Below are positions 33,139 to 43,800 of a stretch of 50,279 nucleotides of DNA, one piece after another. Below the pieces are notes generated by a model that was not told the DNA's origin, searched no databases, and saw only the letters and a list, made by a program, of their open reading frames with translations. Position numbers and translations under genes: made by a program. Source of the stretch: Hypsibius dujardini (lineage: Eukaryota > Tardigrada > Eutardigrada > Parachela > Hypsibiidae); the NCBI GenBank assembly GCA_001579985.1, contig LRSR01000756.1, forward strand, positions 1 through 50,279, written 5' to 3'. Position 1 is the first letter of the stretch. Every line of letters begins with the position of its first letter.

Positions 33139-36100
33139 ATGAAGCCCTTCGCTTATTGGGTGACCTTGATTAGGCCAGTGCTAGTAGTTTGCTTCCTGAT
33201 CCGGATGATGGTCGGGGCGAGTGAAAATGTTATTCACGTTGATATCGCCTGTCCGGGGTACATTAATATTTCGATCGCTCAAAGCGCGCTGGGATACAAT
33301 GGACCGGCGTTCGAAGCAGCCGTTGCGGAGAGCAACAAGCGCTACGCGGGTGTCTTCAATTTCACTCTGAGCTTCCTCACGGATGACCGCAAAGTTCGGG
33401 ATGGATTTGATTTCACAGCCGAGAGCCTGGAATTGATAACATCCTGGTACTACAAACGATATGAGGGTTCCACAGACAAAGTACTTCGCGTCATAATATC
33501 TCCAGGTAAGAAGTTCTGCAGTAGAATAGGAAAATTATTGTCAAAGGATAATTTAAACGCTATTCTGCCAAAGGTTCTATAGATGGCACGAATGTCCAAC
33601 AGCTGATGGCAAACTGGGGAATAATGTCAATATTAACGTAGGCACATTTTTTGCTTAATTTCATATATCTCTCTGCCTTTATCTGTCTGTCTGTCTGTTT
33701 ATTTCATTGTCTGTCCTTCGGTTCATATCTGTTATTGCCAATAATAATTTAGGAGCGGCAGCACAATATCAGACTACAAACTCCCGGCCCCTCTTATTTT
33801 GCGGTTCAGCTATACCAGTCTCGCTCCCATCGCCGTAAACTTCATTGATATTCTTCGCATGTTTAATTGGACGACAGTGTTCCTCGTCACCGATTATGGT
33901 GCTTCAGAGGGCATGTTTGCTTATCTGGCCGCGGAGTTTATCCAAATTGTGGCAAGCATTAATGCTGCAACGGAACGGAAGCTGTTGACGTTACATCAGC
34001 GCCGCGTTACGTCCGGCAGACCAATACCTTTTCAGACCCAACTGGTCACCGTGTTGACAGAATTTCAAAGTACCAGTCGAGGTGAAACAAGCTTATATAA
34101 TGAACACATAACCTTTGTGTTTTTTACACTTAGAAGCAATAAAAAGTATCATGCTACTGCTTCCAGTTATGATATTCCTTGGTCGAGGAGAGTTCTTGCG
34201 ACAACTGCTGGTAAGCTGGAAGCTCAACACTTTTTCTATAGTCATAATTGCTTTTGTTAAAAAGTACTGTATTGACATGTTTTGCAGCTAACAGCCCATC
34301 GGCTTAATATGACCACTGGAGAGTTTACCTATCTCGCCTACGAATCGACTCCGATTCTGCGAGCAGAGGCCAATGTCACATGGCAGAAAGGAGATGGCGA
34401 TGATCTGGTATTCCTTTCTTTCTTGCTATAATGAACACAAATCCGTCCGCGTAAAAATTTCTACTACTACGTGTAGGTTCCTGATTATTCTACTTTCAAA
34501 GATCCTTGGTTTCAGGCGGCCCGGGATGCCTTTGAGTCACTTCTACTGGTCCATCTAAACGAGGAAGAGAGGCAGCGATTGGAATCTCCCAAGGTTGTAG
34601 CCTTGACAGAATGGACGAGACAACGTTCCCGAGAAGAATTCAACATTACCCTCTCCTACAACCAAATGGTACTTTTTCTCTTTTTACATCTTCTTGACGT
34701 ATTGCCGGTCAGAGAATTTTGCTTAATTGCTGAGGCATTTCATCCAGCAGCCATTCGTGTTACATTGATCTTCAATTATGCAATATTTTTTACACTAATA
34801 TAAAAAAGGTTTATTTCCTTTGAAACAAGGATAGTTAATGACTTGGAACTTTTCTCATTATCACTGTAGCTGTTTGCCCTGGTGTTATGTGACAGACAAT
34901 ATTTTGTTATGATGCCGGTGTTTGTAATTCTGTTTAATTCTTCTAGACAAGTTTGTTCGTTTGAATACAAAGAATACTTCCCCATTGTTTTCGACTGATT
35001 CTGCTATAAGGTTCAAAATTGACAACGCATACTTCCTCCCATGTTTTGCCTGTGCTAACAATAATTATGCAGTTTCGGAACGGTAAGAAAATTGTACCTA
35101 AATTCTGTAATTGTCTTCCTACGTAACTGCAGACATCTAAATAATGAGAAAGTCGGCTCTCGTCCGAAATTAAACGTCAATAATAACCACAGAAGTCCGG
35201 AAACAGCATAGAAAGATAATTAAAGGTCATCTTCGGAAACTTATTTTAAAATTCTGGTATGCTAGCCGTTTCTCAATCGTCAATTTTATCAGGCTAGCCT
35301 TATAAGAAAGTGCCGCACGAGGAAAACCTGATGGAAACAAGAAGTGGTCAATATGTTTTTATGCTTTATCTACTTTGTACCAGATATGCTGAAGCTGTAT
35401 TTTTGCTAGGAATTGTTAAAACATTTCTTGTCAATTGTGTTTGAATTGGACAAAATTGATGGGGCAGTTCATACATTAGCAGTTTGACTTGTCATTTGCC
35501 CCCATTATTTGCTAGGATGTGCAGCTAAGCAAAATCTCTGTACCACGTAAACAGTGACGGACCTCATTTTCGCTGAAATATTTTCTCATTGCTTTTCATC
35601 CGCTTACTCAGCCTGTTCCGGGAGTGATTAGCGCTTATCGAGGAGTTGAGATTTTCGCTCAGGTAACGCGTCAGTCTAATGCGGCTTATTATCATTCCCT
35701 TTCACGTGCAACCTCGCTTTTGAATTAAGGTAAAGTTTAAACCCACTTATCATCCACATCCTAGGTATTAAATGAGTCCAGACATCAACATGGTATTGCC
35801 TCGTTGTACGATGGGTTCACGCTGTCTCGAGCCTTCCTCAATCGTTCCTTCCCTGGCGATCTTTCGGAGGTGTTCCTCGACCAATCAGGCACACGTCGGG
35901 TGGAGTATGTTCTGTCTTATTTCGCTGCGGGCAGAGGTCACCGTCGCCAGGTAGATTCCGAATTCGATCAGTGTTTTAATTAATGAAACGAACAGGATAA
36001 GTGTCAAGTACTCTCTGTATAGCTGAAAACATGTTTATTTCAGGTTTTTCTGCGACAAAGGAAGGAAGACAATTTTGCTATGCAGATTGTGGGAAAGATT

Positions 36101-37742
36101 GCTGATTTCTGGCCAGGAAGTGAGTGGCCACCACGGAATGAACCTCTGTGTGGATATCGAAATGAAAAACCAATCTGCTTCAAAGGTCAGTTCCCTGTGC
36201 CACAAGGACACCTGCATTTGTCGGCCCAATCGAACAATTGCTCTTCCGTATAAAAGTCTGCAACCCTGCAAAAAAATGACAGTAATTCGAACTATAACTA
36301 GAATTCTTCATGGTTCTCGAAACGGTACCACATTAAGATACAAGTTGGCCGCCTATCATTTTGTTTATACTAAAATGAATCCATAATTTGCATTCCGAAA
36401 TGAGATGCAAAAAGAGTTACAATTTTGGACTGAGCCGCGGAACCGCATGGACTTGGTTGACCAATAGTCAGTCTTCCCCAAACACTCCCTCCTTAGCCAA
36501 AAAATTATTTGGCGTCATTGGCATGATTAACCGGCCGCTAGAGGTGAGAAAAAAAATAGAGAAAACATACTCGTCCGGGAATTAAACTGACGCCCTTCTC
36601 ACATTAGCCACAGCAATGAAATTCAAATGGAACAATGAAATTCACAATGAGGAACATAGTTTAAAGTACCAAAACGATTGATCAGTGGTCAAATGGCACT
36701 GCACTTGTCCATTAACAACTTTATAGGTATTTTTAATCTTGGTGCTAGCCAAACTAATAAAATCAACACATTTTTCTACATTTCCAGACTTTTCAAACTT
36801 ACTCTGCGAAAACTTCAAAGTCCCAATAAAATTGGTGTCCAAAGGGTTACAGGCTTCCTTGTTACGCAACATGGAACGGTATTTAAGATAGCAAATGTAA
36901 CCGTTAATAAATTTAACCGTATTTCCGACAGTGTTTTCAGGGAAGGCCCTGGAAATAAATGATGACGTACAAATCGAGTCATCATTTGAAGAGAAAATAA
37001 CTTCGGTTTTTAAACTACCCGAAAGATTAAATTAATTAGGCTGTACTATTTTATATGTCGCTTTACTTATTCTCCATATCTAGGAAACTCCTTTCTGCCA
37101 ACTGCCGTCGCTGCAACTTCCGGTGCCGGTGCTGTTCTTTCTGTTGTTTGCTTTATAGTTCGAAGGTAAACTAAACTGTAGGGTGACAGAAAAGGTACTC
37201 ATGACAGTGGGCAGGCACCTTGTCCCCCGACATTCGGTCCCCAGGCAGCTTAACGGGAAATGGGGCCCTAAATAAACTGTTTATTGGGGCGAAATGTCTC
37301 CCTATAAAATCTAAGATGGCTTCTCTGAACAGACAAAAGTTTGAGATCGTAATGCCTCGGGACAATAAGTGGCAAAATGTAAAAGGAAACGACACAGAGT
37401 TTGGTGGGAGAATGTCGGGGGTCAAAAAGTCAGTATATGTCATGTACCGTCTGCCGCAGATCATGTTTTAGACATTTAATTGGCCTAATATCAATTATTA
37501 ATCTCTCTTTCTGGCTGGCTATTGCTTTTAGGTGGATAACTTCATTTCGTCTCCTACATCTTCTATGGTGGAATTTGGACTCAAATCAGCTAGTGATGAA
37601 ACAGCAGCGACTGCTTCGGCGTGCCCAATCCATTTTTCAACGAGTCGGCGCATTCGCCATGTGCGTGGGCTCGCGTGTGGAGCTCGACCATTCGGCCACC
37701 CAGTTCGCCTCAATGGTCCAAAAATGGGATTCGCGCTACTGA
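33139..37742 (+). CDS. Receptor B: paralogue of A (11 exons, 582 aa)
   Basis: Exons: 33139-33505, 33574-33637, 33753-34081, 34167-34210, 34288-34407, 34516-34668, 35612-35662, 35765-35950, 36044-36185, 37084-37165, 37532-37742. Lengths match receptor A exon for exon, except exon 1, which is 6 bases longer (total 1749). The signal peptide is followed by the same fold: NWTTVFLVTDYGASEG, VMIFLGRGEFLRQLL, LYDGFTLSRAFLNRSFPGDL. The juxtamembrane segment is WPPRNEPLCGYRNEKPIC, and the TM region includes TAVAATSGAGAVLSVVCFIV. The tail begins RLLHLLWWNLDSNQLV and ends KWDSRY-stop at the place where A ends. Differences between A and B in the last exon are often synonymous, so the short tail is under protein constraint and is not a chance stop. 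As in A, kinase-homology and cyclase domains are absent. Exons 7 and 8 are much closer to A than exons 5 and 6. Confidence 0.85.
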
Positions 37743-38358
37743 CTCCTGCGGTTTGCTCTTTGGCACTGGAATCAGAGATACATTCACCTACACTGTAGTT
37801 CGATATTAGATGTTGCTCGAGCACCGTTGGTTTCGGTACACAAAATAGTAACTAGTTTGACTAACCCGGAGTTGATCCTTGATATAATTAGTTTTGTTAT
37901 ATGCTTTGTCATGTGACGCAATACTCTTCGCGCTGATAGTCAACGGACATACTACAAGCATGTCAGTACGTAACAAAACGCTACCATTTACGTGACGTGT
38001 CATGCACAAGGACATTCGATGGCAGTGCAGAGCAGGAAAAGTGGTACGCCTCGGGAGCAAGGGGGATCAGCGCGGAGAACGACTACCGCGGAGACCTCGA
38101 GAATCCCAGAAAAATTCCAGATACCAAAGATATGCGGTGGGATAGAGAAGTACTAGATGGCGGCGAAAGTTCTAGCGATCTTCGCGGAAACCGATCAGCC
38201 GAATAATAATAAAAAAGTAAAATACGCTGGAGAAATTTTTAATTCGGAACAAAATTTGCGACATAATCAGATTTTTTATTAAGGAGAGGCCATTGCCTCA
38301 TTTTAGTCCCGCTACGCCTCTGTAGTATGATGAGTCTTCGCTATAAATAACTGGTACA
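37743..38358. other. Spacer after receptor B with one dispersed repeat
   Basis: About 38050-38165 matches 16806-16925. About 38285-38325 (gccattgcctcattttagtc, ctacgcctctg) resembles about 18925-18985 near the SMYD gene. No exon of the receptor family was found. Confidence 0.4.
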
Positions 38359-38360
38359 TA

Positions 38361-38678
38361 CTAAGAGTATTCGAAGCTCGCTAGTTTTGCAGCATTTATT
38401 TCGCTATTTCAAACTCGCTAATCTCCCGGATTTTGCACGCGCTTGCAACGGTGATACGAGGACACGCCCGCTGGCTTACCTGAGGCTGTGTCTCCTTCGC
38501 TAATCTCAACTCAACATGGATCACTCAGAAGACAGATGAACACAATTAGCGAGCAGATAACCAAGACAAGGACTTCCTTGGCTGCTTTTCTCGCTCATTT
38601 TCAAAATCAGGAGGATTAGTGATTTTGAAATAACGAAATAAACGCTGCAAAATAAGCGAGCTTTGAATACTCCTACGG
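38361..38678. mobile_element. 318 bp MITE with long TIRs
   Basis: The left arm has gagtattcgaagctcgct, tttgcagcatttatttcg and ctatttcaaactcgctaat. The right arm carries their inverse with scattered changes. TA flanks both ends (38359-38360 and 38679-38680). The TIRs are about 70 bases. No coding capacity. Confidence 0.85.
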
Positions 38679-38939
38679 TATATATATTAAATGTTATGGA
38701 AATTGTTTAGTGACGGTCCTGCTTCTAGATTCCGTAATTACTCCAACTGAATTCTGTAGCTTGCACGGTTTCGAAAAAAAATTCCCAGTTTGTTTGTGGC
38801 AGTTGATCTGTACAATGCCAAATTGACTGGACTGCTCAAAGGTGACGACGAATACCTTTTTGACTGGAGTTTTAATATATATGTAAAATCCATGTAGCTA
38901 TATGACTTTTCATAGAAGTTTCCCTAATGCCTTTCACCC

Positions 38940-39860
38940 TGTTACGCAGTCTCCTCCGGAAGTGATTAAAGTTTATCGAAGCGTTGAGATTTTCGGTCAG
39001 GTAAAGTGTCAGTCTAATCCGGCTTATAACCCCCGTTGCGAGACACCTTTTTGCTTTGTCCCCGGACTCTGTATCCTTCTAGACATTCTAATTTGGTTCA
39101 ATACAACATGAACGCTTGCTCCGGACTCCATCACCTCAAAACAATCTGCACTAGATCTCTCTAACCATTTGGTTCGCTCGGCACGCGGCACTGAATGAAT
39201 AGTCTACTGAAGTTCCCAGCTAAACCATATGGAATGTCGTTGAGAGAATGCTTTCACACACCAGCAATATGTCTGTAGATTGAACGTCTGTTGTTACAAT
39301 GTCTGGGACAGCTTGTCTGTGCTTTACAAGGTTGGTATGTCTGCATGGACGAAAATTCCGACGGCATGTCTGAGGACCACTTGTTTGTATGTCTGCATGA
39401 ACAAACAGTTGCAAAGCATATATCTGAGGATAAAGTGTTTACTGGGACGGTATGTCTGCATGAATGAAAAGTCCTAAGGGACGTCTGAGGACGAACTGTC
39501 TACCGAGACAAACTTCTAAGGCTGGAATGTCTGATCTGATGATAGCAAATTGGTTAGGACACAAAATGATAGGCAATGCCTAGAAAACAGAATGCCGAGG
39601 GACAAGGCGTCTACTGTCTGCGGTAGAGCAAGCAGGTTAGGATCATATTTAATGGTTTGAGACTTCTTTTAAATCTGTTCGCTCATGGTCATACGGATAA
39701 TTTTTTTTTTAACATCACTTCGCCGAACTCAATCCACTTTACATCTGGTTGTCACGTTCACCCAGTGTGTGGGTTCGCGCGTGTAGCTGGACCATTTGGT
39801 CAGCCGGTTCGCCGCAGCAGTTGTCCATAGATTGGATTCGCGTTACTGATACTTCAGGAA
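38940..39860 (+). pseudogene. Remnant of a third plus-strand receptor gene
   Basis: Exon 7 is intact: 38950-39000 reads PPEVIKVYRSVEIFGQ, with an acceptor before and gtaaag after, and has the same 51 bases as in A and B. The following intron start (gtcagtctaatccggcttat) also matches B. Exons 8, 9 and 10 (including the TM helix) are missing. A gtctgaggac-rich stretch (39270-39600) resembles intron 10 of A. A damaged last exon (about 39718-39856) ends with gattggattcgcgttactga, matching the last codons of B, but its frame is broken. An internal deletion from intron 7 to intron 10 explains the structure. Exons 1-6 were not found upstream. Confidence 0.8.
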
Positions 39861-39967
39861 ACACTCAGTTACAATGGAGTGTGAGAGATCCAGACCTGCG
39901 GTACTTTGACACGATGACCGTTGCTCGAGAGCAAATACCTTTGGATTGAGTGAGAATGAGAAAAAAT

Positions 39968-40070
39968 GGGGCTAACCCGGATTTGAACCGGGGACCACCT
40001 GCAGCTTCTGACGCCACATAGCGCCGGGCTTTAACCCGAAGCAGGTATCATACCCCTAGACTATTAGCCC
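39968..40070 (-). tRNA. tRNA-Pro (anticodon CGG) with a 31-base intron
   Basis: On the minus strand the acceptor arm GGGCUAA (5') pairs with UUAGCCC (3') and leaves discriminator C. The D arm has GUCUAGGGGUAUGAU, typical of animal tRNA-Pro. The anticodon stem CCUGC/GCAGG encloses UUCGGGU, and the T arm reads GGUUCAAAUCC. A 31-base insert (40004-40034) lies one base 3' of the anticodon, the canonical intron place. It contains a CCCG that can pair with the anticodon region. The mature length is 72 without CCA. Confidence 0.93.
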
Positions 40071-40878
40071 TTACACATGCATAGCGGGAGGAAACAATGC
40101 TCTTCGCGCTAATTGTGCTTTCAACCAATGAAACCATCACCATCGATCGTGGTAAAGTAATCTAGGTGCAACTTCTTCTGCGCCTTTTTCTCGGAAAAGC
40201 ATGTCGTGGGGTGGAATCTGATGGGACCGGTACTAACAATACGTAACTCGCGTTGCATAGTTAGTCTGGTAGTGGTGTAATGTCGTTTTCATCTTCAACT
40301 CCCAATTAGACCCTGGTAGCTAGAGGTTGTTAGAGCACCTGGCACGTTAGTCTTGTTTTTCGTCGTCCGCGTCATAACCAATGCCTGTGATTGATCTATT
40401 CGTATTTTTCGATTAGTGAGCCCGGCTGCCTTATCGCTCAGCCAAATGCGATCAGCGAATATCCGACATTCACGGATCGCATTTCCTTGACAGCTCCGGC
40501 TGATCACTTGTTCAGATCGGTTCATCAACACTTTTCGATACATTTTGTTGATTGGTGGCAAACGTTGACGGCCGTACTCTCGTCAATAGTTCGCTTGCTC
40601 GGTCATACCTTTTTGATACCCTTTTTAACAGACGTTTTTGTACATTTTATGGACAGCCGCACTGTCTCTATTGAAAGTTAGGAAAGCAATAAATTTTTGA
40701 ACAAAACAGTTAACATTTACAGTTTTGATCCTGACCTATTTACAAAATGTCGCAACGGGCATGCTTGTCCTTACATCATTGTTAAAGATTCAAGATGGTC
40801 TATGTTAAGCCACCATCAATCCCGATAACGGAATTGGAATGCTCATAGGGAACGGATTCGGTTTATCCCCATAGGATT
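40071..40878. other. Spacer with a dispersed foldback repeat
   Basis: About 40425-40580 and its inverted end at 40605-40672 belong to the repeat family also seen at 27855-28080 and 20190-20345. No gene is seen. The 3' end of receptor C begins at 40879. Confidence 0.55.
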
Positions 40879-43800
40879 CTAATCAAGTGTCCTCATCGAG
40901 CGCGGACTGATAATCCACCACGTGAACGTGTCCGCTGGCGGCTGCCGAAAATGCCTGAAAATAGCAATAAACATTTCGTAGTCCCAGCTTGGTGTTACAG
41001 CCACAGTGGTAAGGGCTAGACACCTCACTAAAGCAAACGTCCAGATCATGAGCACAACGATGACAGAAATGCTGACACCCGCATGGAGAGCTAATTCACG
41101 TTGAGTCTTCGAAGAATCTGTAATCATTATTCTGCTGCTTGAAAGTTTATGTAACAACCAGCTTTTTACACATTTTAGTTTATTGTGAATTATTTCAATA
41201 TAGCTCGAAGATGACATGGCACTCGTACCCGAGCAATTATTTCCCATATAGCCACATTTCGGCTCGTTTGGTGGAGGCCACGCCCCGCCCGGCCAAAACG
41301 ATTTGACATCCGATGTGTTGGAGATTTCTCCCGTTACGGGATCGTAAAGAAGACTGCGCTGCAACCGAATTGCACGAAAAACAAACATTATCATCATCAA
41401 TTTCGAACAAATTCTAAATCATCGAAGTTTAAAGCATAAATTGACCGTGTAGTTTCCCGTTTTGGGATCGACGATTTCCCCGATCATCTTGACGCTCCTC
41501 TCGCCGCCCGCACTGAACGAGGCTAGGCCTGTCCTCAAGCGAAAGGTACTATGATTGCGGATCACTGTGCCGAGCTCCAGACCGGAGAGGATTTTTCCGG
41601 TTCTAGAGTACGTTTCGTTGAGAATCTAAGCGAAAATTCATTAGTCAGGTATTCAATATGGAATCGAAATTCGGAGGAACTATAATGGAAGAAGATTGAA
41701 ATTAAGGAAGATGCCCTCGATGGGTGCTTACCATTCCGTAGATAACATACATCTCATATGTCGCAAATGCTGATCTCGGTACCTAGAAAAATGTAAGTTC
41801 GTGATATTTAATTGTTTTTAACAAGGTATTTCAAATGGCTCAAAAAGAGCTTTTGATTTGAAATAAAGCCATTTGATTACTTTTGTAAAATTTTAATATT
41901 TCAAAGCACATTTTTATTTTATTTGCCTACGTTTACTTTACACATAAAGATAATTTATTTAAAATCTTACTTTAAATACTAAAAGTTTGGCGAAATATTT
42001 CATGCAGATGCATCGCTATCGATTAGAGTCTAGGGCTCTCTTTGTCGAATGACCTTTCGAAATGTGAAAGGTCACGTTCTTTCACCGCCCTTGGCGTTTA
42101 TCACAAAATCATCAATATGCAAAGGTGAAGAACGTGAATGTGAGAACGTGAAAGGAGGCGCAGTCCTCAAACCGCAGATCAGTCATCACATCATGTGTGC
42201 TATGTGCAAACCTGATCACTAGCACGCGCTGGATTTGGCAACGTTTGTTTTTGGTATCGTCAAATAGAATGTACGTATACGCACATAGTACAGTCATGTA
42301 GATCGCCATGCATGCAAGGAATAGCAAGTAAAATGAAGCTTAGCTATTACGAATATTGACAACAATTCATAACGATCATACCCCTGTATGTGAAGTATGA
42401 ATCAATCTATATACACGCCTATATAATTAGCTTCAAAATAAAAAATGAATGTAGTATTGTACCAACTTACACCGCGCGGGTAGGTCATGTTGAAGTTCCG
42501 TCTGGCTGTGTCAACGATGCGACTTCTCAACTCCTGGATGGGTGTGTCAAGGCCGTCCCCGTACGGCGAGAGAAAACTGATGACGATTGCGGCACGACTG
42601 ACGTAACCGCGAGATGGGATAGGCTAAAATGAACGTCAAGTGTAATAGTTAAAATAGTTAAACGACGAGCAAACTGAAATCAATGTCAATTCATGTTTTA
42701 CTCTTGGGCGCGAGGTTTTTTATTTTCCCGGCTTGGCAGCATAGATAAGAGACTTGCGCGTTAGTCTATCAAGTATCATGAATCTAATTCTGAGTGTCTG
42801 GAAGAAGATCTGATACGGAGATAAGCTTTTCGAAAGTGGTATTGTTGCTTTTGACTGGCAGTTTTCGTGCACCACTAGATACATTTGGGAAATTATCAAG
42901 GACGAAAATTCCAGATTTACTCAATCCTACTGGTGAACTGAAATCTATTGTATTCAAGAAAAGCCCTGCAAAGGAATTAAATTCTCGTTGTTAACGTCGA
43001 GGTTTGCCTTAAAATCAATCAATCAATCAGGCTACACAATTACCGCTGTAAAGAATGCTTTCAGTGATGTTTGGTCATTTGCATTTTTCCTCTCTTCTGT
43101 TCCGTAAAAGCTAAAATTGTGCATCTCCTCATTTAGATCTTTGCATCCCTAAATTATTCGTGTTAGATTAGATTTTTGTTAATCAACAGGTATTCTTTAC
43201 TAAACAGAAGAAGTTATGGCTCCGATTTCTACGATCAGGTAAATTAAGCATGATTCCATTAAAAATATTTGTACTCCTTGAGTTCTGATTAGATTGCTAC
43301 AAACCCTTTTAGAATCGATTGGTGACAGATAGATTTTTATTATGATGGCAAAAGATTAAAAAAGAATTCAGTTGGAACATTGGAATCGGGATATGAACCA
43401 AATGACATTAATCTCAATTTGCCCTCGTACATGTACTTTCTACAAGGAGGGTGCTCCATATCTAGCCACCTCTCTGCATAGGTTCTATTTCCAGCTGTTT
43501 AGCAATTCCCATGTAGTGGAACCCTTCCTATATACGTTAAATTATACTTTTCTGGATATCATCCATTCAAACTTTAGTTTGGAATCGATTGGCATCAGCC
43601 AATTAATATTCGGGGGAGGAGGGAGGGGGGGGCATCGTGTGGAGTTATGGTCAATTTTTTAAAGCTGCGCTAGTATTTCAAGTGCTGTTTGAAAGTATGC
43701 ATGTAGTTCCGCCCTTTGACTCCTAAAAACCATTTTTGCGCCATTCTCATATTACGTAATAAAAAATGGCCTCTTTTGACTACCCACGTACTCAGACAAT

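Noticed and set aside
37532-37798. 88-codon alternative frame in the last exon of receptor B
   Set aside because: It does not match the phase of the TM exon and is not conserved in receptor A, where it is interrupted.
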